Positions 45,123 through 54,351 of a DNA stretch of 64,000 bases are shown here, piece after piece. The DNA comes from Pseudomonas cerasi (GTDB lineage Bacteria > Pseudomonadota > Gammaproteobacteria > Pseudomonadales > Pseudomonadaceae). The first letter of the stretch is position 1. Every line of letters begins with the position of its first letter. The DNA lies in the NCBI RefSeq assembly GCF_900074915.1, contig NZ_LT222319.1, forward strand, positions 5,387,501-5,451,500, given 5' to 3'. The notes beneath the pieces are model-generated. The model was not told the DNA's origin, searched no databases, and saw nothing but the letters and a program-made list of their open reading frames with translations. The translations under genes were made by a program, and so were the position numbers.

Positions 45123-47705
45123 TTAGACCGGGACCGGCTCCGATGCTTTACCTACAGGCTGCAAAGGCAGCAAAGGCGCGTGCGGATCGGCTTCGATGGA
45201 AGCTCTCCACGCGGCCAGCCACTCTTCGTGACCTTCGCTCCAGACGCGCTCGTGCAAGCGGCCAAGGGCGACCGGGTCGCTCAGCAGCATCAGGCGTTCC
45301 TGATTGCCGAGTTTTGCCGGGCCGACCTTGAGTGCCTGATCAACACGTTCCATACGCACCACTTCAATCGGCTGAGCCTGACGGTGACGCGACGTCGCCA
45401 GGGCGCAAGCCAAAGCGTTCTGTCGCGGGTCGACCACAGCCCGAATGAAGCCCTGCTTCAGCGCATGCCAGCGGTTCTCGTAGGTGTACTGGTCCGTCGA
45501 GATCAGCTCTTGCGGCGGCTCGAACTCTTCAGGAATCAGGAAGAACTTCTCGTCACGCGCCTTGACGCCCAGATTGGTACGGCTGGAAATCACCGACACC
45601 GGAATCGACAGCATCAACGACACCACGATCGGCGCAAGCCACCACAGGAAGCTTGGGTTCAACCAGAACACCAGCAAGGCCCAGCACGCGCCCAACAGGG
45701 TTTGCGGACCGTGGCGCTTCACCGCTTCGATCCACGGCGTGGAGTCATCGTCGCGTTGCGGCGAGTTCCAGGTCGCGGCCCAGCCCAGGAAAGCGGCCAG
45801 TACGAAGCGGGTGTGGAACAGCATGCGCACCGGAGCCAGCAGCACCGAGAAGAGCATTTCCAGCAGCATCGAAATGGTGACCTTGAACTTGCCACCAAAG
45901 CCTTTCGCGCCCTTGGCCCAGATAAGAATGACGCTGAGCAGTTTAGGCAGGAACAGCAGGACGATGGTCGTCGAGAACAACGCGACGGCTTTTTCCGGGT
46001 GCCATTGTGGCCACAGCGGATACAGCTGACGAGGTTCAAGGAAGTAGGTCGGCTCCATCAGCGTGTTCACCGCCAGCAGGGCCGTTGACAGTACGAGGAA
46101 GAAGAACCACAACGGTGCCGACAGATAAGACATCACACCGGTCAGGAACACCGCACGGTGAACCGGGTGCATGCCCTTGACCAGGAACAGCCTGAAGTTC
46201 ATCAGGTTGCCGTGGCACCAGCGACGGTCACGCTTGAGTTCGTCCAGCAGGTTGGGCGGCAACTCTTCGTAACTGCCTGGCAGGTCGTAAGCAATCCACA
46301 CGCCCCAGCCGGCACGGCGCATCAGCGCAGCTTCGACGAAGTCGTGGGAGAGGATCGCACCGGCGAACGCGCCCTTGCCGGGCAACGGCGCCAGGGCGCA
46401 GTGCTCGATGAAGGGTTTCATGCGGATGATCGCGTTGTGACCCCAATAGTGGGATTCACCCAACTGCCAGAAGTGCAGACCGGCGGTGAACAGCGGACCA
46501 TAGACCCGGGTAGCGAACTGCTGCATGCGTGCATACAGTGTGTCCATGCCCGACGCACGTGGCGCGGTCTGGATGATACCAGCGTCCGGCGTGGCTTCCA
46601 TCAGGCGAACCAGGCTGGTCAGACACTCACCGCTCATGACGCTGTCGGCGTCCAGCACGACCATGTAGCGGTATTCACCGCCCCAGCGACGGCAGAAGTC
46701 GTCGAGGTTGCCGCTTTTGCGTTTTACGCGGCGGCGACGGCGACGATAGAAGATCTTGCCGAAACCTTTGGTCTCGCGGCACACGTCCAGCCACGCCTGT
46801 TGCTCGGCAACGGCGATGTCGGTTTCGTTGGTGTCGCTGAGCACGAAGAAATCGAAACGATCCAGGTCACCCGTGGCAGCTACCGACTCGAACGTAGCGC
46901 GCAGACCGGCGAAAACCCGAGGCACGTCCTCGTTGCAGATCGGCATGACCAGCGCAGTACGTGCGCCCTTTTCGATCGGCTCGTTGCCAGCACTGGCACC
47001 CGAGATGCGGTATTTGTCGCGACCGGTGAGCAGCTCAAGGAAGCCCATCAGCGCGGTCCAGAAACCGGCCGATACCCAGCAGAACAAAATCCCGAACAGC
47101 AACAGGATACTGGTCTGCAAGGCATAAGGCATGACCTGCAAGGCGGTCTGCACGAAGGTCTGACGGGTGATTTCGTCGAGCGAAACCAGCGACCAGCCCT
47201 GATACGGCAGGATGCCCTTCATGTACCAGCCAGCCACGATCGTCTGGCCCAGCATGAGGATCAGCAGGATGTAGCGACGGATCGAGCCGACGGTGCGCCA
47301 GCGCGCCTTCGGCAGATCCCGCGGCAGATCATCATGCGCGGGCTTGGGCGGGTTGGTCTTGCCGGTCAGGCGACGCCAGCCGCGCACCAGAATGTTGGTG
47401 CGCCATGGCTCTGGCACGACCTTGGTCCGGCGAATCGGCGGTGTGGCCTTCAGGCACAGGCGACCGCTGGCATCGACGCCGAGCATCTCGGCGTCCTCCA
47501 ACTGATCTGCAGTGGTCAGCGTCAGACGGCGACCCACCGAAGCCTGAGCGGCCTCGGCAGGGTCAGTGACCGGCTGCGCGGAAAGTCGCTCATGCAATTC
47601 GGCGAAGGTCGTGCAGCCGGCAAGTTCTGCCCGCTGCTCGTCGCTCATCGGTAAATGCGCCAGGTACTCGTTCAGAGACATTGGCACCGGTAGAGAATTA
47701 CTCAT
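45123..47705 (-). CDS. opgH: Glucans biosynthesis glucosyltransferase H
   Basis: OpgH (MdoH; locus hrpM in P. syringae) is the inner-membrane glucosyltransferase that makes the linear backbone of osmoregulated periplasmic glucans from UDP-glucose. The 860 residues have an N-terminal cytoplasmic region, membrane helices near 140-215, and a GT2 catalytic domain (SDTNETDI, VVLDADSVMSGEC, RDRRWCHGNLMN). More membrane helices lie in the C-terminal half. Its start overlaps the opgG stop by 8 bp, so the two are coupled. Known hrpM mutants of P. syringae lose virulence. Confidence 0.97.
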   Translation of the reverse strand: MSNSLPVPMSLNEYLAHLPMSDEQRAELAGCTTFAELHERLSAQPVTDPAEAAQASVGRRLTLTTADQLEDAEMLGVDASGRLCLKATPPIRRTKVVPEPWRTNILVRGWRRLTGKTNPPKPAHDDLPRDLPKARWRTVGSIRRYILLILMLGQTIVAGWYMKGILPYQGWSLVSLDEITRQTFVQTALQVMPYALQTSILLLFGILFCWVSAGFWTALMGFLELLTGRDKYRISGASAGNEPIEKGARTALVMPICNEDVPRVFAGLRATFESVAATGDLDRFDFFVLSDTNETDIAVAEQQAWLDVCRETKGFGKIFYRRRRRRVKRKSGNLDDFCRRWGGEYRYMVVLDADSVMSGECLTSLVRLMEATPDAGIIQTAPRASGMDTLYARMQQFATRVYGPLFTAGLHFWQLGESHYWGHNAIIRMKPFIEHCALAPLPGKGAFAGAILSHDFVEAALMRRAGWGVWIAYDLPGSYEELPPNLLDELKRDRRWCHGNLMNFRLFLVKGMHPVHRAVFLTGVMSYLSAPLWFFFLVLSTALLAVNTLMEPTYFLEPRQLYPLWPQWHPEKAVALFSTTIVLLFLPKLLSVILIWAKGAKGFGGKFKVTISMLLEMLFSVLLAPVRMLFHTRFVLAAFLGWAATWNSPQRDDDSTPWIEAVKRHGPQTLLGACWALLVFWLNPSFLWWLAPIVVSLMLSIPVSVISSRTNLGVKARDEKFFLIPEEFEPPQELISTDQYTYENRWHALKQGFIRAVVDPRQNALACALATSRHRQAQPIEVVRMERVDQALKVGPAKLGNQERLMLLSDPVALGRLHERVWSEGHEEWLAAWRASIEADPHAPLLPLQPVGKASEPVPV

Positions 47706-49641
47706 CGCTCGGCAACTGATAGCTCCAGGTCTCGGTCATGACTTGCAACGTCTTGGCCGGTTCCGGATGGGTGGGCGCTGCCTCGGTTTCAGGCTGCTGA
47801 ATTTCTTTACCGTCTTTATCCTTGGCTACTTCAGCCTTGGATGCGTCGGCTTTGCTTGCGTCGGCCTTGGCGACTTCGCCTTTGCCTTTGGCTGCGTCAG
47901 CTTTTGCTGCGTCAGCCTTGCCAGCTTCAGACTTGGCAGTCTCAGGCTTGGCAACTTCGGCCTTCGGCGCGTCGGCCTTGGCGATTTCTACCTGGTCGTT
48001 GGCGGACTCCTTGGCGACTGCCGGCTTGGCAGCTTCCTTGGCGGCAGCTTTCTTCTCTTCGGCCTTGTCAGCCACGAGCAGCGCAGGCTCCTTGCCTGGT
48101 TCGGCAGGGATTTCACGCAACAGGTAGGCGCGCATTTCGGTCGGCTTGCTGGAGTCCTTGACCTTCACCCGCAGGGTCAGGCGGTAGCCTTTGGTGACCG
48201 GGTTGTAGCGCAGGTTGTTTTCCACCAGCTCGACGTTGTCGTCAGTGGTCACCTGGCTGCGAATGGTCTTGTCTTCCGGCAGTGCGGCGAGAACCGGGCC
48301 CACGAAGTCGACCAGGAAGGCAAGGCTGCCGTCCGGCTGACGGATCAGGTTGGACTGACGCACGTCACCGATGGAGCGCTGGGTCTGCTTGACCCAGCCC
48401 AGATCCGGCGAGTGAATCGAGTTTTCCTGCATGGTCCAGTGCAAACGGTAGTCGAACGCCATTTCCTGGCCAGGTTCTGCCAGAGTTTCAGGCTTCCAGT
48501 AGGCCACGATGTTGTCGTTGGTCTCGTCGGCAGTCGGGATTTCGACCAGCTCGACAGTCCCTTTACCCCAATCGCCCTTCGGCTCGATCCAGGCACTTGG
48601 GCGCTTGTCGTAGCGGTCATCCAGGTCTTCGTACTGGCTGAAGTCGCGGCCGCGTTGCAGCAGACCGAAACCACGCGGGTTCTCGACCGAGAAGCTGCTG
48701 ATGGACAGATGTTTAGGGTTGTTCAGCGGACGCCACAGCCACTCACCGTTGGCCGCCTGGATCGACAGACCGCTGGAATCGTGCAGTTCACGACGGTAGT
48801 TAGGCACACGCGAAGGCTGGTTGGCGCCGAACAGGAACATACTGGTCAGCGGAGCAACGCCCAGCTTGTTGACCTTGTCACGCAGGAACATGCGCGACTT
48901 CACGTCAACCAGGGTGTTGGTACCCGGACGCAGGGTCAGCTGATAGGCGCCAGTGGCACGCGGCGAGTCGAGCAGTGCGAAGATCACCAGATGGTTGTCA
49001 TCCGGGCCCGGCTTCTCGATCCAGAATTCCTTGAAGCGCGGAAATTCTTCACCGGACGGCGAGGCAGTGTCGATCGCCATGCCGCGCGCGGACAGGCCAT
49101 AAACCTGACCCTTGCCGATCACGCGGAAGTAGCTCGCGCCCAGCATGGTCATGATTTCGTCCTGCTTGTCATCCTTGTTGATCGGATACAGGACACGGAA
49201 ACCGGCATAACCCAGTTTCTCGGTGGATTTTGGGTCGATCTTCAGATCGCCGAAGTCAAAACGACTCGGGTCGTATTTGATCTCGTCGACGCTGGTCGCG
49301 GTCACTTCGTTGATCTTGACCGGCGTGTCGAAGTGCATGCCCTGGTGGTAGAAAGACACTTTGAACGGAGTCTTTTCGCCCGCCCATTCGGCCTTGTCAT
49401 CACGGAAGCGGATCTTCTGATAATCGGCGAACTTCATGTCGCGCAGCTCGTTCGGCAGATTGCTCCTCGGAGCCTCGAACTTCTGCCCGGCCATTTCTTT
49501 GGCCTTCGCCGCTACATCATCAAGGTTGAACGCCCACAGCTGACCTGCACTGAACAGGCATACAAGGGCCGAGCTTGCCAGAAGTGCACTACGCAACCGC
49601 TTGACAGGTGTCTTTGGAGCATCACAGGGACTAACAATCAC
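47698..49641 (-). CDS. opgG: Glucans biosynthesis protein G, with long Ala/Lys-rich insertion
   Basis: OpgG is a periplasmic protein needed for periplasmic glucan branching and synthesis. I chose the GTG at 49641, with GAGGG upstream, giving 647 residues and a signal peptide ending GQLWA. No ATG exists between 49770 and the signal peptide. FNLDDVAAKAKEMAG starts the mature protein. Residues about 545-630 are a low-complexity stretch of KADA, KAEV and KPE-type units, after which the chain ends with a short ordered-looking strand (VMTETWSYQLPSDE). E. coli OpgG is near 510 residues, so the length excess is about the size of this insertion. Confidence 0.95.
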   Translation of the reverse strand: MIVSPCDAPKTPVKRLRSALLASSALVCLFSAGQLWAFNLDDVAAKAKEMAGQKFEAPRSNLPNELRDMKFADYQKIRFRDDKAEWAGEKTPFKVSFYHQGMHFDTPVKINEVTATSVDEIKYDPSRFDFGDLKIDPKSTEKLGYAGFRVLYPINKDDKQDEIMTMLGASYFRVIGKGQVYGLSARGMAIDTASPSGEEFPRFKEFWIEKPGPDDNHLVIFALLDSPRATGAYQLTLRPGTNTLVDVKSRMFLRDKVNKLGVAPLTSMFLFGANQPSRVPNYRRELHDSSGLSIQAANGEWLWRPLNNPKHLSISSFSVENPRGFGLLQRGRDFSQYEDLDDRYDKRPSAWIEPKGDWGKGTVELVEIPTADETNDNIVAYWKPETLAEPGQEMAFDYRLHWTMQENSIHSPDLGWVKQTQRSIGDVRQSNLIRQPDGSLAFLVDFVGPVLAALPEDKTIRSQVTTDDNVELVENNLRYNPVTKGYRLTLRVKVKDSSKPTEMRAYLLREIPAEPGKEPALLVADKAEEKKAAAKEAAKPAVAKESANDQVEIAKADAPKAEVAKPETAKSEAGKADAAKADAAKGKGEVAKADASKADASKAEVAKDKDGKEIQQPETEAAPTHPEPAKTLQVMTETWSYQLPSDE

Positions 49642-49904
49642 GAGCAACCCTCGCCGAAAAACAGATGAAAAAACCAACGGCCAGCTATCAATGCCGGGTT
49701 GGCGAGCATTGTTCCGACTCCGAATGGGCTTAATGATTCCCCAACCCGGTGTCAGAACCGCTTTTGTCATACCAAATGGACCAACAGTGTCGATCCCCGT
49801 AGCGCGCGATTATCCAGTAGCACGCGCCACAACGCATCAGGTATGACAAAGAAATTTATTCCCGCAAGACAGATGAATTCAGGGGGACAAAGTGAAATCG
49901 TAGC

Positions 49905-50342
49905 TTATGTATCAAACAAAAATGTCACGGGGCCATCATTTATCAGGTGCACCTGCATGTCTGCACCAAACTGGCCCGCCGCTACCGTGGGATGCGCGAT
50001 TCTGGCCTGGCTCAACAGATAGTCGAACAACTCGGCACCCAGCGCTGGAGGCGCGGCTTTCGAGAAGCCCGCGCGCAACCCGCTTTTGGTATCTGCAGCC
50101 AGCGTGAACTGGGAAACCAGCAACAAGCCGCCACCCACCTCGCGCAAAGACAGATTCATCTTGCCCTCGGCATCGCTGAACACTCGATAATTGAGCAACT
50201 TGTGCAGCAACTTATCGGCACTGGCGCGGGTGTCTTGAGGCTCTATTCCCACCAACACCAGTATGCCCTGTTCAATGGCACCCACGACCTCGGTGCCGAC
50301 TTCGACGCGCGCACTTCGCACGCGCTGCAACAAACCTTTCAT
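49905..50342 (-). CDS. dtd: D-aminoacyl-tRNA deacylase
   Basis: Dtd removes D-amino acids (and glycine) mischarged on tRNA. The 145 residues have both diagnostic motifs: SQFTLAADTKSG in the middle and NDGPVTFLFDT at the end, where the Gly-Pro pair forms the chiral filter. Length is normal. It lies 39 bp downstream of pip on the same strand. Confidence 0.97.
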   Translation of the reverse strand: MKGLLQRVRSARVEVGTEVVGAIEQGILVLVGIEPQDTRASADKLLHKLLNYRVFSDAEGKMNLSLREVGGGLLLVSQFTLAADTKSGLRAGFSKAAPPALGAELFDYLLSQARIAHPTVAAGQFGADMQVHLINDGPVTFLFDT

Positions 50343-50381
50343 AGATGCCTTTCCAGACTCAAAACCAATACCGGATCACTG

Positions 50382-51353
50382 TCACGCTTCTTCGGGCGGC
50401 AGGTCGAGCAGGTTGCGTGCAACTTCTGCAGCGGCCCGCACCAGTGCGTCGGCGATACCGGGTTCGGCTGCCGAGTGCCCGGCCTCGCGAATCACCTGCA
50501 GCTCGCTGCCAGGCCAGTTCTGGTGCAGCTCCCACGCATTGTCCAGCGGACAGATGACATCGTAACGACCGTGGACAATGATTGCCGGCAGGTGCGCGAT
50601 CTTCGGCATGTCGCGAATCAGCTGGTTGTCTTCCAGAAAGGCGTTGTTCATGAAGTAGTGGCATTCGATGCGCGCAATGGACAACGCACGGTGCGGCTCG
50701 GCGAAGCGATCGACCACTTGCGGATTGGGCCGCAAGGTGGCGCAACGCCCCTCCCAGGTCGACCAGGCCTTGGCGGCATGCATCTGGGCAATCTGATCCG
50801 GCCCGGTGAGCCGCTTGTGGAAGGCAGCCAGAATGTTGTCACGCTCGTCCAGCGGAATCGGCGCGACATAATCCTGCCAATAATCCGGGAACAGACGGCT
50901 GGCACCTGCCTGATAGAACCAGTCGATTTCCTGCTGACGGGCAAGGAATACGCCACGCAGGATCAGCGCGTGCACGCGGTCGGGATGGGTCTGAGCATAC
51001 GCCAGGGCAAGGGTCGAGCCCCACGAACCGCCGAACAACACCCATTTGTCGATCCCGAGGTGCTCGCGGATCGCTTCAAGGTCTTCCACCAGTTTCCAGG
51101 TGGTGTTGTTTTCAAGGCTGGCATGCGGAGTGGAACGACCGCAGCCGCGCTGGTCGAACGTGACGATGCGGTACAGGTTGGGATCGAAATAGCAGCGACT
51201 GTGCGCATCGCATCCCGAACCCGGGCCGCCGTGGATGAACACCACCGGCAACCCTTCTGGCGAGCCACTTTCATCGACGTAAAGCACATGCGGTTGTTCC
51301 ACGGCCAGATCGTGCCGGGCGTAGGGTTTGATCTGCGGGTACAAAGTCTGCAT
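50382..51353 (-). CDS. pip: Proline iminopeptidase
   Basis: Pip releases N-terminal proline from peptides in the cytoplasm. It is an alpha/beta-hydrolase (family S33) of 323 residues, with the oxyanion motif HGGPGSGCD, the nucleophile elbow GGSWGS, the acid in a HGRYDVICP loop and the catalytic His in EAGHS. GGAG lies close upstream of the ATG. It diverges from glgP across 280 bp that hold a strong inverted repeat. Confidence 0.96.
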   Translation of the reverse strand: MQTLYPQIKPYARHDLAVEQPHVLYVDESGSPEGLPVVFIHGGPGSGCDAHSRCYFDPNLYRIVTFDQRGCGRSTPHASLENNTTWKLVEDLEAIREHLGIDKWVLFGGSWGSTLALAYAQTHPDRVHALILRGVFLARQQEIDWFYQAGASRLFPDYWQDYVAPIPLDERDNILAAFHKRLTGPDQIAQMHAAKAWSTWEGRCATLRPNPQVVDRFAEPHRALSIARIECHYFMNNAFLEDNQLIRDMPKIAHLPAIIVHGRYDVICPLDNAWELHQNWPGSELQVIREAGHSAAEPGIADALVRAAAEVARNLLDLPPEEA

Positions 51354-51536
51354 AAGTGCTCCATAAGTCCAATTTAGAGGCTTCTATTATTCTGCCGTGG
51401 GGCATCATAAACCCGAAACGAAGAATCAGCATGCTGCACGTCATCGATCAGGATGGAACGAACGATGCAAGCGTTTTGCCAATTTCAACGGTGCGCGAAC
51501 CAGAGCCGTTACGCTGGGTCGAAGCGAGAGCTGTGC

Positions 51537-51574
51537 CGTCAATTATTTCTCTTTTTTTCAGGAAATAATTGACG
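51537..51574. promoter_or_regulatory. Perfect 13-bp inverted repeat upstream of glgP
   Basis: CGTCAATTATTTC (51537-51549) pairs with GAAATAATTGACG (51562-51574) around a 12-nt loop that contains seven T. It lies 60 bp before the glgP start and 184 bp before the pip start. It could be a dimeric operator or a leader hairpin; no known site is matched. Confidence 0.55.
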
Positions 51575-51633
51575 ACACGCCTACAGTCTAAGAATCCCGT
51601 TTTCCATTCGTCAGACTACTTGAGGTTTTACCG

Positions 51634-54084
51634 ATGTCTCAGGAACCACTTGTTCGTGACGCTGATGTGGCCGCTTTTCGCGCCGCTGTGCTCGCCAAAC
51701 TCACCTACTCGGTGGGCAAGGACCCCGACCATGCGTTTGAGCATGACTGGTTTGAAGCTGTTGCGCTTGCCGCCCGCGACCACATGGTCGAACACTGGAT
51801 GGACCACACGCGGCAGATCTATCGCAAGGTTCAGAAACGCGTTTACTACCTGTCTCTCGAATTCCTGATAGGCAGGCTGCTGTACGACAGCCTCAGTAAC
51901 CTCGGCCTGCTCGAAGTCGCTCGCGAGGCGCTGACCGAACTGGGTGTGGACATAGAGCGCATCCGCCTGCTTGAACCGGATGCGGCACTGGGTAACGGCG
52001 GCCTGGGTCGTCTGGCGGCGTGCTTCATGGAAAGCATGTCGACCCTGGGTATCGCGGGTCATGGTTACGGCATTCGTTACGAACACGGCCTGTTTCGTCA
52101 GGGCATCGTCGATGGCTGGCAGCAGGAACAAACCGAGAACTGGCTGGACTTCGGTAACCCATGGGAATTCGAACGCCCTGAGGTGGTTTACTCCATTGGC
52201 TTCGGCGGCAGCGTCGACACTGTCCCGACCGAAGCAGGCGACTCGCGTCAGGTATGGCGTCCAGGCGAGACCGTTCGGGCCATCGCCTACGACACCCCGG
52301 TGGTAGGCTGGCGTGGCAAGAGCGTCAACACGCTGCGCTTGTGGCGCGCCCGTGCAGTAGAAGACCTGCACCTGGAACGCTTCAACGCCGGCGATCACTT
52401 CGGCGCGGTTGCCGAAGTGGTGCGCGCCGAAAGCATTTCCCGCGTGCTTTACCCGAACGATGCAACCGAAGCGGGTCAGGAACTGCGTCTGCGTCAGGAA
52501 TACTTTTTCGTCTCCGCGTCGCTGCAGGACTTGCTGCGCCGCCATCTGAACCAACACGCCACGCTGACGGATCTGTCCGAGCACGCGGCGATTCAGATGA
52601 ACGACACGCACCCCTCGATCGCAGTGGCCGAGCTGATGCGTCAGTTGATCGACAACCACAACATCCCGTGGGACACCGCGTGGAAAATCACCGTCGGCAC
52701 CCTCGGCTACACCAACCACACCCTGCTGCCTGAGGCGCTGGAAACCTGGTCGGTCGGTCTGATGGAGCGGATGCTGCCGCGCCACATGCAGATCATCTAC
52801 CTGATCAACGCGCAGCACATTGACACACTGCGCGCCAAAGGCGTCGACGACGTCAACGTACTGCGTGCCGTATCGCTGATCGAAGAAGACAACGGTCGTC
52901 GGGTACGCATGGGCAACCTTGCGTTCCTCGGCTCGCACAGCGTCAACGGCGTTTCGGCGCTGCACACCCAGCTGATGCGCAAGACCGTGTTCGCCGAGCT
53001 GCACAAGATCTACCCGGAGCGGATCAACAACAAGACCAACGGCATCACCTTCCGCCGCTGGCTGTTCCAGGCCAACCCGAAGCTGACCGAGATGCTTGTC
53101 GAGTCACTCGGCGAGGATGTTCTGGACAACGCCGAGACGCGCCTCAAAGAGCTCGAGCCGTTCGCCGAGAAGTCGTCGTTCCGCAAGCAGATGGCCGATC
53201 AACGCCTGCACAGCAAGCGTGCGCTGGCCGCGATCATTCACGAGCGCCTGGGCATTGCTGTCAATCCTGCCGCGATGTTCGACGTTCAGGTCAAGCGGAT
53301 TCACGAGTACAAACGCCAGTTGCTGAACCTGTTCCACACGGTTGCTTTGTATCAGGCCATTCGCGCCGAGCCGGGTACCGATTGGGTGCCACGGGTGAAG
53401 ATCTTCGCCGGCAAGGCGGCGGCCAGTTATCACTCGGCCAAGCTGATCATCAAGCTGACCAACGACATCGCGCGGACCGTGAACAACGATCCGACGGTGC
53501 GCGGTCTGCTGAAAGTGGTGTTCATGCCCAACTACAACGTCAGCCTGGCGGAGAGCATCATCCCGGCGGCCGACCTGTCCGAGCAGATTTCCACCGCAGG
53601 CCTGGAGGCGTCCGGCACCAGCAACATGAAGTTCGGCCTCAACGGCGCATTGACCATCGGTACGCTGGACGGTGCCAACGTGGAGATGAGCGAGCAGGTC
53701 GGGTTGGAACACATGTTCATCTTCGGCATGTCCTCGCAACAGGTCGAAGCCCGCAAGCGTGCAGGTGAATTCAGCGCGCACGACGATGTGGCCGCCTCCG
53801 GACGTTTGAACGATGTCCTGCAGGCGATCCGTGGCGGTGTGTTCTCGCCGGATGATCCGAACCGTTATGTGGGGCTGATCGATCAGTTGCTGGCGTATGA
53901 CCGCTTCCTGGTCTGCGCTGACTTCGACTCGTACTGGGCGGCCCAGGCCAAGGTCGAAGAGCGCTGGCACGACTCCAAGGAATGGTGGCGCTCGGCGGTC
54001 CTCAACACCGCACGCATGGGCTGGTTCTCCTCGGACCGGACCATCCGCGAGTACGCCGGAGACATTTGGAAGGCGCTGGACTGA
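51634..54084 (+). CDS. glgP: Glycogen/maltodextrin phosphorylase
   Basis: It releases glucose-1-phosphate from alpha-1,4-glucans by phosphorolysis with pyridoxal phosphate. The 816 residues contain YYLSLEFLIGRLL, ALGNGGLGRLAACF, MNDTHPSIAVAELMR, KRIHEYKRQ and the PLP-lysine motif EASGTSNMKFGLNGAL. It is of normal length, with GAGG upstream of the ATG. It stands alone here, with no other glg or tre genes in the window; a REP doublet follows. Confidence 0.96.
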   Translation: MSQEPLVRDADVAAFRAAVLAKLTYSVGKDPDHAFEHDWFEAVALAARDHMVEHWMDHTRQIYRKVQKRVYYLSLEFLIGRLLYDSLSNLGLLEVAREALTELGVDIERIRLLEPDAALGNGGLGRLAACFMESMSTLGIAGHGYGIRYEHGLFRQGIVDGWQQEQTENWLDFGNPWEFERPEVVYSIGFGGSVDTVPTEAGDSRQVWRPGETVRAIAYDTPVVGWRGKSVNTLRLWRARAVEDLHLERFNAGDHFGAVAEVVRAESISRVLYPNDATEAGQELRLRQEYFFVSASLQDLLRRHLNQHATLTDLSEHAAIQMNDTHPSIAVAELMRQLIDNHNIPWDTAWKITVGTLGYTNHTLLPEALETWSVGLMERMLPRHMQIIYLINAQHIDTLRAKGVDDVNVLRAVSLIEEDNGRRVRMGNLAFLGSHSVNGVSALHTQLMRKTVFAELHKIYPERINNKTNGITFRRWLFQANPKLTEMLVESLGEDVLDNAETRLKELEPFAEKSSFRKQMADQRLHSKRALAAIIHERLGIAVNPAAMFDVQVKRIHEYKRQLLNLFHTVALYQAIRAEPGTDWVPRVKIFAGKAAASYHSAKLIIKLTNDIARTVNNDPTVRGLLKVVFMPNYNVSLAESIIPAADLSEQISTAGLEASGTSNMKFGLNGALTIGTLDGANVEMSEQVGLEHMFIFGMSSQQVEARKRAGEFSAHDDVAASGRLNDVLQAIRGGVFSPDDPNRYVGLIDQLLAYDRFLVCADFDSYWAAQAKVEERWHDSKEWWRSAVLNTARMGWFSSDRTIREYAGDIWKALD

Positions 54085-54114
54085 CGTCAGAGCCTGAAAA
54101 GACTCACAACCCCA

Positions 54115-54219
54115 GTGGGAGCGAGCCGGGCGACGCTTCGCTTGCTCGCGAAGAGGCCATTAAGGTCTCCGCAAAGAAGGCGCTCGAAACGACGCCTTCG
54201 TGAGCAAGCTCACTCCCAC
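54115..54219. repeat. REP doublet with an enlarged first element
   Basis: The left REP (54115-54153) has the usual two arms, but 15 extra bases (CGGGCGACGCTTCGC) sit between GAGC and TTGCTC. The right REP (54196-54219) is regular and inverted. It lies between glgP and the DUF2339 gene and could act as the 3' end structure of glgP mRNA. Confidence 0.85.
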
Positions 54220-54351
54220 AAGCGCCACAAGGATCTGTCTCAGTCCTGCAGAGACTCTGGTGCCCCCGGCATAAAACATTACAAACGATGTCCGCCCGCC
54301 CCTATATACTTCGCTCGATGAACCTTCACACATCGAAAAGGATGTCGTCGC

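Noticed and set aside
51356..51568. 70-codon frame between pip and glgP
   Set aside because: It has no motif, overlaps the inverted repeat and the likely divergent promoters, and is probably non-coding.
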